A stretch of DNA of 64,000 nucleotides, from positions 496,001 to 560,000 of the forward strand of contig NZ_JAPEMA010000001.1 in the NCBI RefSeq assembly GCF_026343185.1, in the 5' to 3' direction. Shown one piece after another: positions 28,527 through 36,980 of the stretch. The DNA comes from Streptomyces sp. NBC_00091 (GTDB lineage Bacteria > Actinomycetota > Actinomycetes > Streptomycetales > Streptomycetaceae). The notes beneath the pieces are model-generated. The model had not been told where the DNA came from. It did no database searches and saw only the letters and a list, made by a program, of their open reading frames with translations. Numbering within the stretch: position 1 is the stretch's first letter; every line of letters starts with the position of its first letter. Both the position numbers and the translations under genes were made by a program.

Positions 28527-31500
28527 GTGCGACGATTCACATTCAACCTTCTGGGCCCACTCGCCGTGAGGGTCGAAGACGAGACAATCAACATCGGGGG
28601 CCCCCGCCAGAGAACCATCCTGGCCATGTTGCTGCTGTCTCCGAACCGGGCGGTTTCGGTCGACAGTCTCATCGAGGCGGTATGGCCCTCGGGCCCTCCC
28701 GCGACGGCCCGCAACCAGATCGCGATCTGCGTCGCGGGTCTGCGCAAGGTCTTCAACGACAAGGCCGGCGGCGGCGAGCTGATCACGACCTCGCACCCCG
28801 GTTACGTCCTCAACGGCCTCGAACACCACATCGACACCATCGAATTCGACGCACGGGTCGGCGAAGCCCGCGAACTGGCCCGCTCGGGACAGACCGCGGC
28901 GGCCTGCGGGCTGATCACCGAAGCGCTCGCGCTCTGGCGCGGCCCCGCCCTGGACGGGCTTTCCGGCGACCGCATCGAAGCCGAGGCCGCGCAGCTGGAA
29001 TCCGTACGTCTGAACCTCCGCGAGGAATACGCGGAACTGCAGCTGAAACTCGGCCGCCACCACACCGTCATCCCCACGCTGACGACCCTGGTCAAGGAGC
29101 ACCCCCTACGGGAACAGGCCCGGGCTCACCTGATCCTGGCCCACTACCGCTCGGGCCGGCGGGCCGATGCGCTGGCCGTCTTCCGCGAGGGCCGCGACCT
29201 GATGGCCGAGGAACTCGGCATCGAACCGGGCCCCGCGCTCCAGTCCCTGCACAACCTGGTCCTCAAGGACTCGCCCACCCTCGTACTGCCCGCGCACAAT
29301 CCGGCGCCCGCCCCCCACACCCGCGCGCCCGCCCAACTGCCGGTCCAGTCCGCCTCCTTCACCGGACGCACCGAGGCGCTGCGCCGGCTCGACGGGATGC
29401 TGGACGAGCGGTACGGCCAGTCCCCGCTGATAGTGGCCGCCATCAGCGGGGTCAGCGGCGTGGGCAAGACGGCCCTCGCCGTGCGCTGGGCGAACCAGGT
29501 GGCGGGCCGGTTCCCGGACGGGCAGCTCTTCACCGACCTGCGCGGCTACCACGAGAAGGACGAACCGGTCACCACCAACGCGGTGCTGGACCAGTTCCTG
29601 CGCTCCCTCGGGGTGCCGGCGACGCAGATACCGGCCGACCTCGACGAGCGGGCCGGGCTCTACCGCAGCATGCTGGGCGGCAAACGCATGCTGATCGTGC
29701 TGGACAACGTACGGGACGTCGAACAGATCCGGCCGCTGCTCCCGGGGAGCGGCCGCTGCTGCGTACTGATCACCAGCCGGGACCCCATGGTCGGGCTGCT
29801 CGGCGACTTCGCGCTGCTCCAGGTGCCCCTGCACGTCATGTCGCCCGAGGAGGCCCGCAACCTGCTGGCCGAGATCGCCGGCAGCACACGGGTCGAGTCG
29901 AACCCGCAGGCCACCGCCGACCTGGCCGCACTGTGCGACCGGCTGCCGCTGGCGCTGCGCATCGCGGGCGCCCGGCTCGCCGCCAAGCCCTACTGGACGG
30001 TCCGCGACCTGGCCATGCGCCTGCGCGACCAGCGGCGGCGGCTGGACGAGCTCAGCCTGGGCGACCTCGGCGTCCGGGCCGGCTTCCGGCTCAGCTACCG
30101 GGACCTCTCCCCCTCGGCCCGCCGGCTCTACCGGCGCATCGGCCTCCTGACCGTCCCCGACTTCGCCGCCTGGGCGGCGGCCTCGCTCATCGACACCGAC
30201 TGCACCGAGGCCGAGTCCCTGCTCGAGGAGCTGCTCGACGCGCAGCTGCTGTCCGTCTCCTCGACGCACAGCGGTCCGGTGGTGCGCTACCGCTGCCAGG
30301 ACCTGCTGCGGGTGTTCGCCTGGGAATGCGCGCAGGCCGAGGAGAGCGAAGAGGAGCAGGGCGGCGCCCTGGAACGGCTGTACGCCGCCTACCTCCAGAT
30401 CGCGGACGTCGCGCGGCGGCGCCGCTACGGCGGGAGCCACCACCAGGGCTACGGCGCCCCGCTCGCCACGCCCCAGCCCGCGCACCTGATCGACCTCCTG
30501 GTCGAGGACCCGATGGCCTGGTTCGAGTCGGAGCGCACCGCCCTCACCGACCTCATCACCCAGGCGGCCGCCGCCGGCCGCAGCTCCTACGCGTGGGGGC
30601 TGACCGTCAACGCCACCACGCTCTTCGAGGCGAAGAACCACCTGGAGGACTGGCACACCAGCGCCATGGCCTCCCTCGCCGCGGCGCAGCGCACCGGCGA
30701 CCGGCGCGGCGAGGCGACGATGCTGCGTTCCCTCGGCACCCGCGCCATCTACCAGCGCCGTTACGACGAGGCCGAGTCCTGGCTCCAGCCCGCGCTGGAC
30801 CTGTTCGAGCAGGAGGACGACCCGCAGGGCCTGGCGGTGGTCCAGCGCAACCTGGCGCTGTGCCGGCGGTTCGTCGGCGACCTCCCCCAGGCGCAGGACC
30901 TGACGCGGCGCTCGCTCGAGGCGTTCCGCCTGGCCGGGGACCTGGCCGGGGAGTCGCACGCCCTGGGCCTGCTCGCCCAGATCGAGCTGGAGAACGGGAA
31001 CATCGACTCCGGCATCGCCCTGAGCACGCAGGCCATCGCGAAGAGCAGCGAGGCCGGCAGCCGGCGCGGCGAGGCGCAGAACACCTACCGGCTCGCGGAG
31101 GCCAAGTTGCGCCAGGGGGACCACCTCGGCGCGGAGCAGGCCTGTTTCGCGGTGCTGGCGCTCCTGGACTCCGAGGGCGACCGGCTCGGTGAAGGCCACG
31201 CCCTGCGCGGAATCGGCGAGGCCCGCTGGCGCAGGGGCGACACCGAGGAGGCCGTCACCGTGCTCCGCAAGGCCATGTCCGCGGCGAAGGACGTCAACGA
31301 CCGGTACCTGCACGCCCGGGCCCTGACCGATTTCGGCTGCGCGCAGTTGCTTCTGGGCCTGCCCGAGTCGCTGGAACGGCTGCGCGAGGCGCAGGCGGTC
31401 TTCATCGAACTGGGCGCCTCCGTCTGGGGGAAACGATCCACCCATCTGGTCGCGGCGGCGGAACGGGCCTTCGGGTCCGAGCCACCCGATCCGCCCTCAC

Positions 31501-31532
31501 CGGTGGAGCTGGCACAACTGGTGGATTCCTGA
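28527..31532 (+). CDS. AfsR-type SARP regulator (SARP-NB-ARC-TPR)
   Basis: The 1001-residue regulator starts at a GTG with GGGGGA upstream. Residues 1 to about 95 are an OmpR-like winged helix (FNLLGPLAVRVEDETINIGGPRQRTILAMLLL). About 96-250 is the bacterial transcriptional activation domain (LDGLSGDRIEAEAAQLESVRLNLREEY). An NB-ARC STAND ATPase begins near 305 (ISGVSGVGKTALAVRWANQV). The C-terminal 300 residues are TPR-like (EATMLRSLGTRAIYQRRYDEAE). AfsR-class proteins activate secondary-metabolite genes and can be phosphorylated. It stands at the left border of the NRPS cluster and is likely a cluster or global activator. It differs from canonical afsR in lacking an adjacent afsS. Confidence 0.92.
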   Translation: MRRFTFNLLGPLAVRVEDETINIGGPRQRTILAMLLLSPNRAVSVDSLIEAVWPSGPPATARNQIAICVAGLRKVFNDKAGGGELITTSHPGYVLNGLEHHIDTIEFDARVGEARELARSGQTAAACGLITEALALWRGPALDGLSGDRIEAEAAQLESVRLNLREEYAELQLKLGRHHTVIPTLTTLVKEHPLREQARAHLILAHYRSGRRADALAVFREGRDLMAEELGIEPGPALQSLHNLVLKDSPTLVLPAHNPAPAPHTRAPAQLPVQSASFTGRTEALRRLDGMLDERYGQSPLIVAAISGVSGVGKTALAVRWANQVAGRFPDGQLFTDLRGYHEKDEPVTTNAVLDQFLRSLGVPATQIPADLDERAGLYRSMLGGKRMLIVLDNVRDVEQIRPLLPGSGRCCVLITSRDPMVGLLGDFALLQVPLHVMSPEEARNLLAEIAGSTRVESNPQATADLAALCDRLPLALRIAGARLAAKPYWTVRDLAMRLRDQRRRLDELSLGDLGVRAGFRLSYRDLSPSARRLYRRIGLLTVPDFAAWAAASLIDTDCTEAESLLEELLDAQLLSVSSTHSGPVVRYRCQDLLRVFAWECAQAEESEEEQGGALERLYAAYLQIADVARRRRYGGSHHQGYGAPLATPQPAHLIDLLVEDPMAWFESERTALTDLITQAAAAGRSSYAWGLTVNATTLFEAKNHLEDWHTSAMASLAAAQRTGDRRGEATMLRSLGTRAIYQRRYDEAESWLQPALDLFEQEDDPQGLAVVQRNLALCRRFVGDLPQAQDLTRRSLEAFRLAGDLAGESHALGLLAQIELENGNIDSGIALSTQAIAKSSEAGSRRGEAQNTYRLAEAKLRQGDHLGAEQACFAVLALLDSEGDRLGEGHALRGIGEARWRRGDTEEAVTVLRKAMSAAKDVNDRYLHARALTDFGCAQLLLGLPESLERLREAQAVFIELGASVWGKRSTHLVAAAERAFGSEPPDPPSPVELAQLVDS

Positions 31533-31550
31533 GCGGCGGCGACGCGGCAC

Positions 31551-31602
31551 GCGAGAGGCCCCGGCCCCTGGACGCGATGTCCAGGGGGCCGGGGCCTCTC
31601 GC
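31551..31602. terminator. Very strong terminator hairpin
   Basis: GCGAGAGGCCCCGGCCCCTGGAC pairs with its complement (one extra G) around a GCGAT loop, between the AfsR-type gene and the convergent secreted-peptide gene. Confidence 0.85.
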
Positions 31603-31640
31603 GTCGGGCCGGCGGCAGGGAACCGCCGGCCCGGGTCCGG

Positions 31641-31838
31641 TCAGGTCCAGGGGACCTCGTCCAGCTCGACGACCACGGTCAGGGAGCCCTTGGGGGCCGG
31701 GGCGGTCCACGGGACCTCCGGGGCGGGCGCAGCCGACGTGCTGACCGCCGCGGAGGCCGACACACCGCCCATGAGGGTCAGTGCGAAGGCCGCGATGGTG
31801 GTGGCGGCGACAGTGGTGAACGCGGTGTGGCTGCGCAT
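31641..31838 (-). CDS. Small secreted peptide with twin EVPWT motif (65 aa)
   Basis: The ORF encodes a Sec signal peptide (MRSHTAFTTVAATTIAAFAL, then TLMGGVSASAA), predicted to be cut after ASA near residue 30. A mature peptide of about 35 residues is left, in which EVPWT occurs twice, once centrally and once as the last five residues. A purine-rich ribosome site (AGGGGGAG) precedes the ATG. I do not recognise a family. It lies downstream of an ABC ATPase gene on the same strand and between two SARP genes. Possible roles are an extracellular signal or a small structural peptide; neither is shown by sequence. Confidence 0.6.
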   Translation of the reverse strand: MRSHTAFTTVAATTIAAFALTLMGGVSASAAVSTSAAPAPEVPWTAPAPKGSLTVVVELDEVPWT

Positions 31839-31975
31839 GGTTTCTTCTTCTCCCCCTTGGTCGCCCGGTCTTCCACCGGGCCGCTGAGAAAGAAGTTACG
31901 GAGCCGCTCTATTGACTCGATATCACTCGGGTTTCGAGGTGCGCCGCAGCGCTTCTCGAGTGGCCGTCGAGCGGC

Positions 31976-32758
31976 TCAGGACCAGGCTCCCAGCTTGGTC
32001 ATGCGCTCCGCGACCGCCTCCGCGGACGGCTGGTCCAGGTGTCCGGCGAGGGAGCCGTCGGCGAGGAAGAGCACCCGGTCCGCGTAGGAGGCGGCGCCCG
32101 GGTCGTGGGTGACCATGACGACGGTCTGCCCCGCCTCGTCCACGCACTCGCGCAGCAGCGAGAGGATCTCGCGGGCGGTGACGGTGTCGAGGGCTCCGGT
32201 GGGCTCGTCGCCGAAGATGACGTCGGGACGGGTCACCAGGGCCCGCGCGATCGCGACGCGCTGCTGCTGGCCGCCGGAGAGCTCGCCGGGGCGGTGCCCG
32301 GCCCGGCCGTCGAGACCCACCCGTGCCAGGACCTCCTTCAGCCAGCCCTCCTCGATCCGCTCGCCCGCCAGCCGCAGCGGAAGTTCGACGTTCTGGCGGA
32401 CCGTCAGGGACGGCACCAGGTTGAACGACTGGAAGACGAAGCCGATCCGCTTGCGGCGCAGCTTCGTCAGCGCCGTCTCGCCGAGCCGGGTCAGATCGGC
32501 CCCGCCGACCTCGGTCGTGCCGGAAGTGGGGCGGTCGAGGCCGGCCGCGCAGTGCATGAAGGTGGACTTGCCGGAGCCCGACGGGCCCATCACCGCGGTG
32601 AAGGTGCCCCGCGGAATCGCGGCCGAGACCCCGTCGAGCGCTCGGACTTCGGTACCGCCCTTCCCGTACACCTTGGTGACGTTGACAAGATTGAGTGCGG
32701 GAGTCCGGTCACGGTCGGTGCCGCGCGAGGTCGTCGCGCCGCTCGTCTCGGTCCTCAT
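31976..32758 (-). CDS. MacB/LolD-type ABC ATPase without a permease
   Basis: The 260-residue ATPase has Walker A MGPSGSGKSTFMHCAAGLD, Q-loop FQSFNLVPSLTVRQNV, signature LSGGQQQRVAIARAL and Walker B VIFGDEPTGALDTVTAREIL, the pattern of the FtsE/LolD/MacB group that works with FtsX-like permeases. In Streptomyces these usually precede an FtsX-domain permease gene, but here the next gene downstream encodes only the 65-aa secreted peptide, so the permease is absent or elsewhere. It is divergent from the second SARP gene across about 190 bp. Confidence 0.9.
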   Translation of the reverse strand: MRTETSGATTSRGTDRDRTPALNLVNVTKVYGKGGTEVRALDGVSAAIPRGTFTAVMGPSGSGKSTFMHCAAGLDRPTSGTTEVGGADLTRLGETALTKLRRKRIGFVFQSFNLVPSLTVRQNVELPLRLAGERIEEGWLKEVLARVGLDGRAGHRPGELSGGQQQRVAIARALVTRPDVIFGDEPTGALDTVTAREILSLLRECVDEAGQTVVMVTHDPGAASYADRVLFLADGSLAGHLDQPSAEAVAERMTKLGAWS

Positions 32759-32866
32759 CTGGGGTAAGTCCTCTCGGCCGTGGGCTGTTCACTCCCAGCC
32801 TGCACGAGGTTTCTCTCTTGCTTCTATGCGTCGGGGTGGGGAAGTCCGTCGGGTGCGTGAACCCCT

Positions 32867-32885
32867 GCGAAATCGAAGCGAAATC
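32867..32885 (+). promoter_or_regulatory. Direct octamer repeat with 11-bp period, possible SARP box
   Basis: GCGAAATC occurs twice with an 11-bp start-to-start spacing, the helical period of SARP-bound direct repeats, in the divergent promoter region of the ABC ATPase and the 615-aa SARP. A -10-like TACCTT at 32906 is further away than in classical SARP promoters. Confidence 0.4.
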
Positions 32886-32952
32886 CAGCCAAAAGCCGCC
32901 CTGCCTACCTTCTGGACCGTGCTCACTGCACAGTGTCCGAACGGGGTGAGGC

Positions 32953-34800
32953 ATGGACTTCCGAATTCTCGGCCCAGTGGAGGCCAGGCGGGGTGAGACC
33001 CGTATCCCACTCTCCGGGTCGAAGGTGCACACCGTACTGGCCGCGCTGCTGCTGGCCAGGGGCCGGGTCGTCTCCGACACCCGGCTCAGCTCCCTCCTCT
33101 GGGGATGGGACCCGCCGGCGACCGCCGGCGCCCAGATCTACACCTACATGTCCCGGCTGCGGAAGCGGCTCGGCGACGAGGTGGAGATCATCCGCCGCCA
33201 GCCCGGCTACCTGCTGGTCTCCCACGGCAGCCGGATCGACCTGCTGGAGTTCGAGGAGCTCGAGCGGCGCGGCCGCGAAGCGCTCAGGGCGCGTGCCCAC
33301 GAGGAGTCGGCCGAGCTGCTCGGCCGGGCCCTCGGCCTGTGGCACGGGCCCGCGCTCAGCAATGCCACCAGCCACTTGCGCGACATCGAGCTGCCGCAGT
33401 TGCAGGAGGTCCGCTCACTGGCCCTGGAGGCCCGGATCGAGGCCGACCTGGCGCTCGGCCGCCACGAGCGCATCCTGGCCGAACTGACGGGCCTGGTCAC
33501 CCAGTTCCCGCTGCGCGAGCAGCTGCGGGCCCAGCTGATGACCGCCCTGTACCGCTGCGGGCGGCAGGCCGACGCCATGCACGTCTACCACGACGGCCGG
33601 GCCGTACTGGCGGACCAGCTCGGGGTCGACCCCGGCGTCGCCCTGAACACCACCTACCAGGCCGTGCTGACCGGGAGCCTGGTCCTGGACTCGGCGGGCC
33701 CGGCCCGCGGGCAGGCCGCGGCCGCCGATCCGGTGCCGACGATGCTGCCGCCCGACGTGGAGGACTTCACCGGGCGCGCGGACGAACTGGCCGTGCTGGA
33801 CGCCGTACTCGCACCGAGCGGCGGCTCCGGCTGGCGTCCCCGGCGCTGCCTGGTGACCGGTATGGCCGGGGTGGGCAAGACGGCCCTCGCCGTCCACGCC
33901 GCGCACCGCGGGGCCCGGCACTATCCCGACGGGCAGCTGTACGCGGACCTGTCGGAGCCCGACGGCACCCCGCGCGACCCCTGCACCGTGCTGGTGCGGC
34001 TGCTGCGGTCGCTGGGCGAGCCGCGCATCGAGGCGCCCGGGGTGCAGGACGACCTCGAGGAGCTGATCCGGCTCTACCGGGAGCGCACCGCCGACAAGCA
34101 GCTGCTCATCGTGCTGGACGGGGCCGTGGGCGACCTCCAGCTGCGGCCGCTGCTGCCGAGCACGGTGAAGTCGGCCGTCCTCATCACCTGCCGGACCCGG
34201 CTGACCCAGGTGGCCGGGGCGCAGACCATGGCGCTCGCGCCGCTGGACGACGCGGAGTCGCTGGAGCTGCTCGCCTCGGCGGCGGGCGGCTCCCGGGTGG
34301 CGTCGGAGCCGGACGCCGCGGACGACCTGGTGGCGTACTGCGCGGGTCTGCCGCTCGCGCTGCGGATCACCGGTACCCGGCTCGCGGCCCGCCCGCACTG
34401 GCCGACGGCCCGGCTCGCGGCCCGGCTGGCCGCCCCGGCCGAGCGGCTCGCGGAGCTGCGCTTCGGCGACCTGAGCGTGCGCGAGGCGTTGCAGCGCTCG
34501 CTGAGGTCGCTCCCGGCGGCCGGGATGCGGACCCTGCGGGGCCTGGCCCGGCTGCGTACCGGGAACTGGACGGCGCAGGAGCTGGCGGGCGTCCTCGGGA
34601 CGGTCGAGCTGGAGGCCGAGTACGGGCTCGAACAGCTCGTGGACGCCGCGCTCATGGACATCGCCGGGGTCGATCCGCAGGGCCGGCCGATCTACCACTG
34701 CCACGAGCTGGTGCTGCTGTTCGCCCGGACGCTGGAGGTGCGGGCGCGGACGGCGATCCCCACGCAGCGCGGCGCGCTGTCGAAGACGGCCGTGTCGTGA
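32953..34800 (+). CDS. SARP-family regulator with NB-ARC domain (615 aa)
   Basis: The protein has an N-terminal winged helix (MDFRILGPVEARRGETRIPLSGSKVHTVLAALLL), the bacterial transcriptional activation domain to about residue 250, and an NB-ARC ATPase from about 300 with GMAGVGKTALAVHAAHRG. It stops before the TPR region that longer AfsR relatives carry. DnrI/RedD-type SARPs activate biosynthetic operons. This one is the closer of the two to the NRPS operon and the best candidate for a pathway-specific activator. It converges on the operon's last gene, with a hairpin between them. Confidence 0.92.
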   Translation: MDFRILGPVEARRGETRIPLSGSKVHTVLAALLLARGRVVSDTRLSSLLWGWDPPATAGAQIYTYMSRLRKRLGDEVEIIRRQPGYLLVSHGSRIDLLEFEELERRGREALRARAHEESAELLGRALGLWHGPALSNATSHLRDIELPQLQEVRSLALEARIEADLALGRHERILAELTGLVTQFPLREQLRAQLMTALYRCGRQADAMHVYHDGRAVLADQLGVDPGVALNTTYQAVLTGSLVLDSAGPARGQAAAADPVPTMLPPDVEDFTGRADELAVLDAVLAPSGGSGWRPRRCLVTGMAGVGKTALAVHAAHRGARHYPDGQLYADLSEPDGTPRDPCTVLVRLLRSLGEPRIEAPGVQDDLEELIRLYRERTADKQLLIVLDGAVGDLQLRPLLPSTVKSAVLITCRTRLTQVAGAQTMALAPLDDAESLELLASAAGGSRVASEPDAADDLVAYCAGLPLALRITGTRLAARPHWPTARLAARLAAPAERLAELRFGDLSVREALQRSLRSLPAAGMRTLRGLARLRTGNWTAQELAGVLGTVELEAEYGLEQLVDAALMDIAGVDPQGRPIYHCHELVLLFARTLEVRARTAIPTQRGALSKTAVS

Positions 34801-34810
34801 AACCGCTCTC

Positions 34811-34860
34811 GGGGCGTCGTCCGCCCGCCGTCCCGCCGTCGGCCGGCCGGACGGCGCCCC
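34811..34860. terminator. Terminator between SARP gene and NRPS operon end
   Basis: GGGGCGTCGTCCG pairs with CGGACGGCGCCCC (one G-U) around a 24-nt loop, between convergent stops at 34800 and 34877. Confidence 0.6.
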
Positions 34861-34876
34861 GGGGCGTTCCGTGGCT

Positions 34877-35368
34877 TCACCAGGCGCCGCGGGGGCGGCG
34901 GAGGACCGGGGTGTGGCGGTCCACGGCCGGGACCAGCAGGGTGCGTACGACCGTCCACACGTCGGACACCACCCGCTCGCGCGGGGGCCGCTGCGGGCCT
35001 GTGAGGGCCGCCGTGGTGATCTCCCACACGGAGGCGACGGCGGCCGCGGCCCAGGCGTCGCAGCCGGGGCGGGCCGGGCGGGCGACGGCGCGGCCCCCGT
35101 CCAGCCGGCCGGCCAGCTCGGCCGCCTCGCGGCGACGGGCCTCGGCCACGGCGCCGGAGTGCGGATTCCGCAGGAGCTCCGCGGAGCGCGGGTGCTCGTA
35201 CACGTGGCGCACCCAGGCGGAGGTCCGCATCCGCTCGCGGGCTTCCCAGTCGTACGTGGAGCCGGGGTCGGCGGCGGCCACCACGGCGGCGAGCTCGCTC
35301 AGGTACTCGTGCCACTCCTGCGCGGGGGTGGCGAGGTCCGGCAGGGTGAAGGTCATCTCTACGGTCAT
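34877..35368 (-). CDS. Unknown protein, last gene of NRPS operon (163 aa)
   Basis: I do not recognise this family. The protein is soluble and mostly helical, starting MTVEMTFTLPDLATPAQEWHEYLSELAA, with a charged middle (YDWEARERMRTSAWVRHVYEHPRSAELLRNP) and a hydrophobic C-terminal part (VVSDVWTVVRTLLVPAVDRH). It has no signal peptide, P-loop or cysteine motif. Its start lies 16 bp after the phosphopantetheinyl transferase stop, so it is co-transcribed as the seventh gene of the NRPS operon. It could be an accessory or tailoring protein, and its placement is the only functional clue. Confidence 0.7.
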   Translation of the reverse strand: MTVEMTFTLPDLATPAQEWHEYLSELAAVVAAADPGSTYDWEARERMRTSAWVRHVYEHPRSAELLRNPHSGAVAEARRREAAELAGRLDGGRAVARPARPGCDAWAAAAVASVWEITTAALTGPQRPPRERVVSDVWTVVRTLLVPAVDRHTPVLRRPRGAW

Positions 35369-35384
35369 GGTGGGTCTCCTCGTC

Positions 35385-36143
35385 TCAGCGGACGTCTGCG
35401 TGGATGTGGGTGCCCGACGGGGCCGGTCCGTGCGGCCGGGCCACGGCCACCGCGTAGCGGTCGCCGATGTCCAGGTCCTCGACCGACCACCGGGTGGCGC
35501 GGCCCTCGTACTCGTGGTCGATCAGTACCGGCCCCGGTGTCCGCGGGTGGGTTTCCAGGCGGTTCAGTTCGGTGCCGACGAGGCCCAGGCCCACGGCCTT
35601 GAGCACCGCCTCCTTGCGGGTCCAGCAGCGCAGGAAGAGCCGGTCGCGCCGGGGGCCGGGCGCCGCGTCCAGGAGGACTTCGCGTTCGGCGGGGGTCAGG
35701 GCCATCTGGGCCAGGTGGTCGTCGGAGACGTTGCCGACGGTGCGCAGTGCCTCGATGTCGATCCCGACGGCGGTGTCCGCGCGCAGGGCGAGGACGCCGC
35801 GGGACGCGGTACGGGAGATGCTGACGGCGATGGGCAGGTCGGGCCGCTCCAGCCGGGGCGGCCCGTGGTGCGGGTCGGCGCAGCCGGGGCAGGCGGCGCG
35901 GCCGAGGGTGATCTCGTGGGCGGGGATGCCGAGGAGGGAGCCGAGGGCGCGTCGGGCCCCGGCGCGGGTGGCGGCGTAGCCCGCGGCGTCGGCCGCTTTG
36001 CGGTAGCGCCGCAGCCGGGCGCGTTCGGTGGGCCCGAGCAGGGCGAGGTCGGCGGGGCTGGTGCGTTCGGGCAGGTCCCACCACCACACGTGGGTACGGC
36101 CGAGCAGCCGTGTTGCGGCGTTCGCGAGGGCGAGTTCGGTCAC
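35385..36143 (-). CDS. Sfp-type 4'-phosphopantetheinyl transferase
   Basis: This enzyme moves phosphopantetheine from CoA onto the serine of the NRPS carrier domains. Family motifs are VGIDIEALRTV (Mg-binding Asp) and RCWTRKEAVLKAVGLGL (W-x-x-KEA). PIAVSISRTASRGVLAL aligns with the conserved SHS/SI region, where the usual His is not evident. The GTG at 36143 has an AGGAG site and gives 252 residues. It is 14 bp downstream of the thioesterase gene. In context it activates the seven carrier domains of the synthetase. Confidence 0.9.
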   Translation of the reverse strand: MTELALANAATRLLGRTHVWWWDLPERTSPADLALLGPTERARLRRYRKAADAAGYAATRAGARRALGSLLGIPAHEITLGRAACPGCADPHHGPPRLERPDLPIAVSISRTASRGVLALRADTAVGIDIEALRTVGNVSDDHLAQMALTPAEREVLLDAAPGPRRDRLFLRCWTRKEAVLKAVGLGLVGTELNRLETHPRTPGPVLIDHEYEGRATRWSVEDLDIGDRYAVAVARPHGPAPSGTHIHADVR

Positions 36144-36157
36144 GTGGGGGCTCCTTT

Positions 36158-36931
36158 TCAGGCCGGCAGCAGAACGGCTTGGACCAGACGGAGCAGGGCC
36201 TTGCGGTGCCGTTCGAGGTAGAAGTGGTCGCCGGGGTAGACCCGGTGGTTGAAGCCTCCGGTGGTCAGGCGGGACCACTGGAGGGCGTCCTCGACGGGGA
36301 CGAGGGGGTCGGCGTCCCCGACGAGTGCGGTGATCGGAGCCCTCACCGGGTCGAGTTCGGCGAGGGTGGGCCGGTAGCGCGCGCTGAGCCGGTAGTCGGC
36401 GCGCAGCGACGGCAGGAGCAGGGCGGCGAGTTCGGGGTCGTCGAGCAGTTCGGTGTGGGGTGCTCCGAGCCGCTGGATCTCGGCGACCAGGGCCGGGTCG
36501 TCGTACGAGTCGACGTCCACGGGCTCGCTGATGTGCGGTGCCGGGGCCCCCGAGACGAAGATGCGCTCGGGGCTGCCGGCGTGTTCGCGTTCCAGCCTGC
36601 GGGCGACCTCGTAGGCGACGTCGGCTCCCAGGCTGTGTCCGAAGAAGGCGTACGGCAGGTCGAGCAGCGGGCGGAGGGCTTCGGCGATCCGGTCCGCGAG
36701 CTCGTCCATGTGCTCGACGGGTGGCTCGCGGAAGCGGTCCTGGCGGGCCGGCAGCCGGGCGGCGAGCACCTCGATCCCGCTGGGCAGCCCGTCGCTCCAG
36801 TCGCGGTAGAGGCTGGCGGCGCCGCCCGCGTGGGGGAAGCAGACCAGCCTCACCCGTGGGGCGACGGTGCGGGCCTGGCGACGGAACCAGCGCGCGGTGT
36901 CGGCTGTGAGGGTGGGGGCGGGGAGGGCCAT
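36158..36931 (-). CDS. Type II thioesterase
   Basis: The 257-residue alpha/beta hydrolase is of the GrsT/RifR type. It removes wrong or stalled acyl groups from carrier domains. The oxyanion start is LVCFPHAGGAASLYRDW, the nucleophile elbow is FFGHSLGADVAYEVAR, and the catalytic Asp and His lie at LVGDADPLVP and VYPGDHFYLERH. It belongs to the NRPS operon. Because the synthetase itself ends in a different hydrolase fold, this enzyme is the only classical thioesterase in the window. Confidence 0.93.
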   Translation of the reverse strand: MALPAPTLTADTARWFRRQARTVAPRVRLVCFPHAGGAASLYRDWSDGLPSGIEVLAARLPARQDRFREPPVEHMDELADRIAEALRPLLDLPYAFFGHSLGADVAYEVARRLEREHAGSPERIFVSGAPAPHISEPVDVDSYDDPALVAEIQRLGAPHTELLDDPELAALLLPSLRADYRLSARYRPTLAELDPVRAPITALVGDADPLVPVEDALQWSRLTTGGFNHRVYPGDHFYLERHRKALLRLVQAVLLPA

Positions 36932-36980
36932 CGGGTCTCCGGTGTGCGTCTGGTGTGCGGGCGGGCTCGGCTGCGGCCGG

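Noticed and set aside
31641..31838. AfsS homologue next to an AfsR-type gene
   Set aside because: AfsS is a cytoplasmic repeat protein on the same strand as afsR. This ORF is convergent, has a signal peptide and shares no repeat with AfsS.
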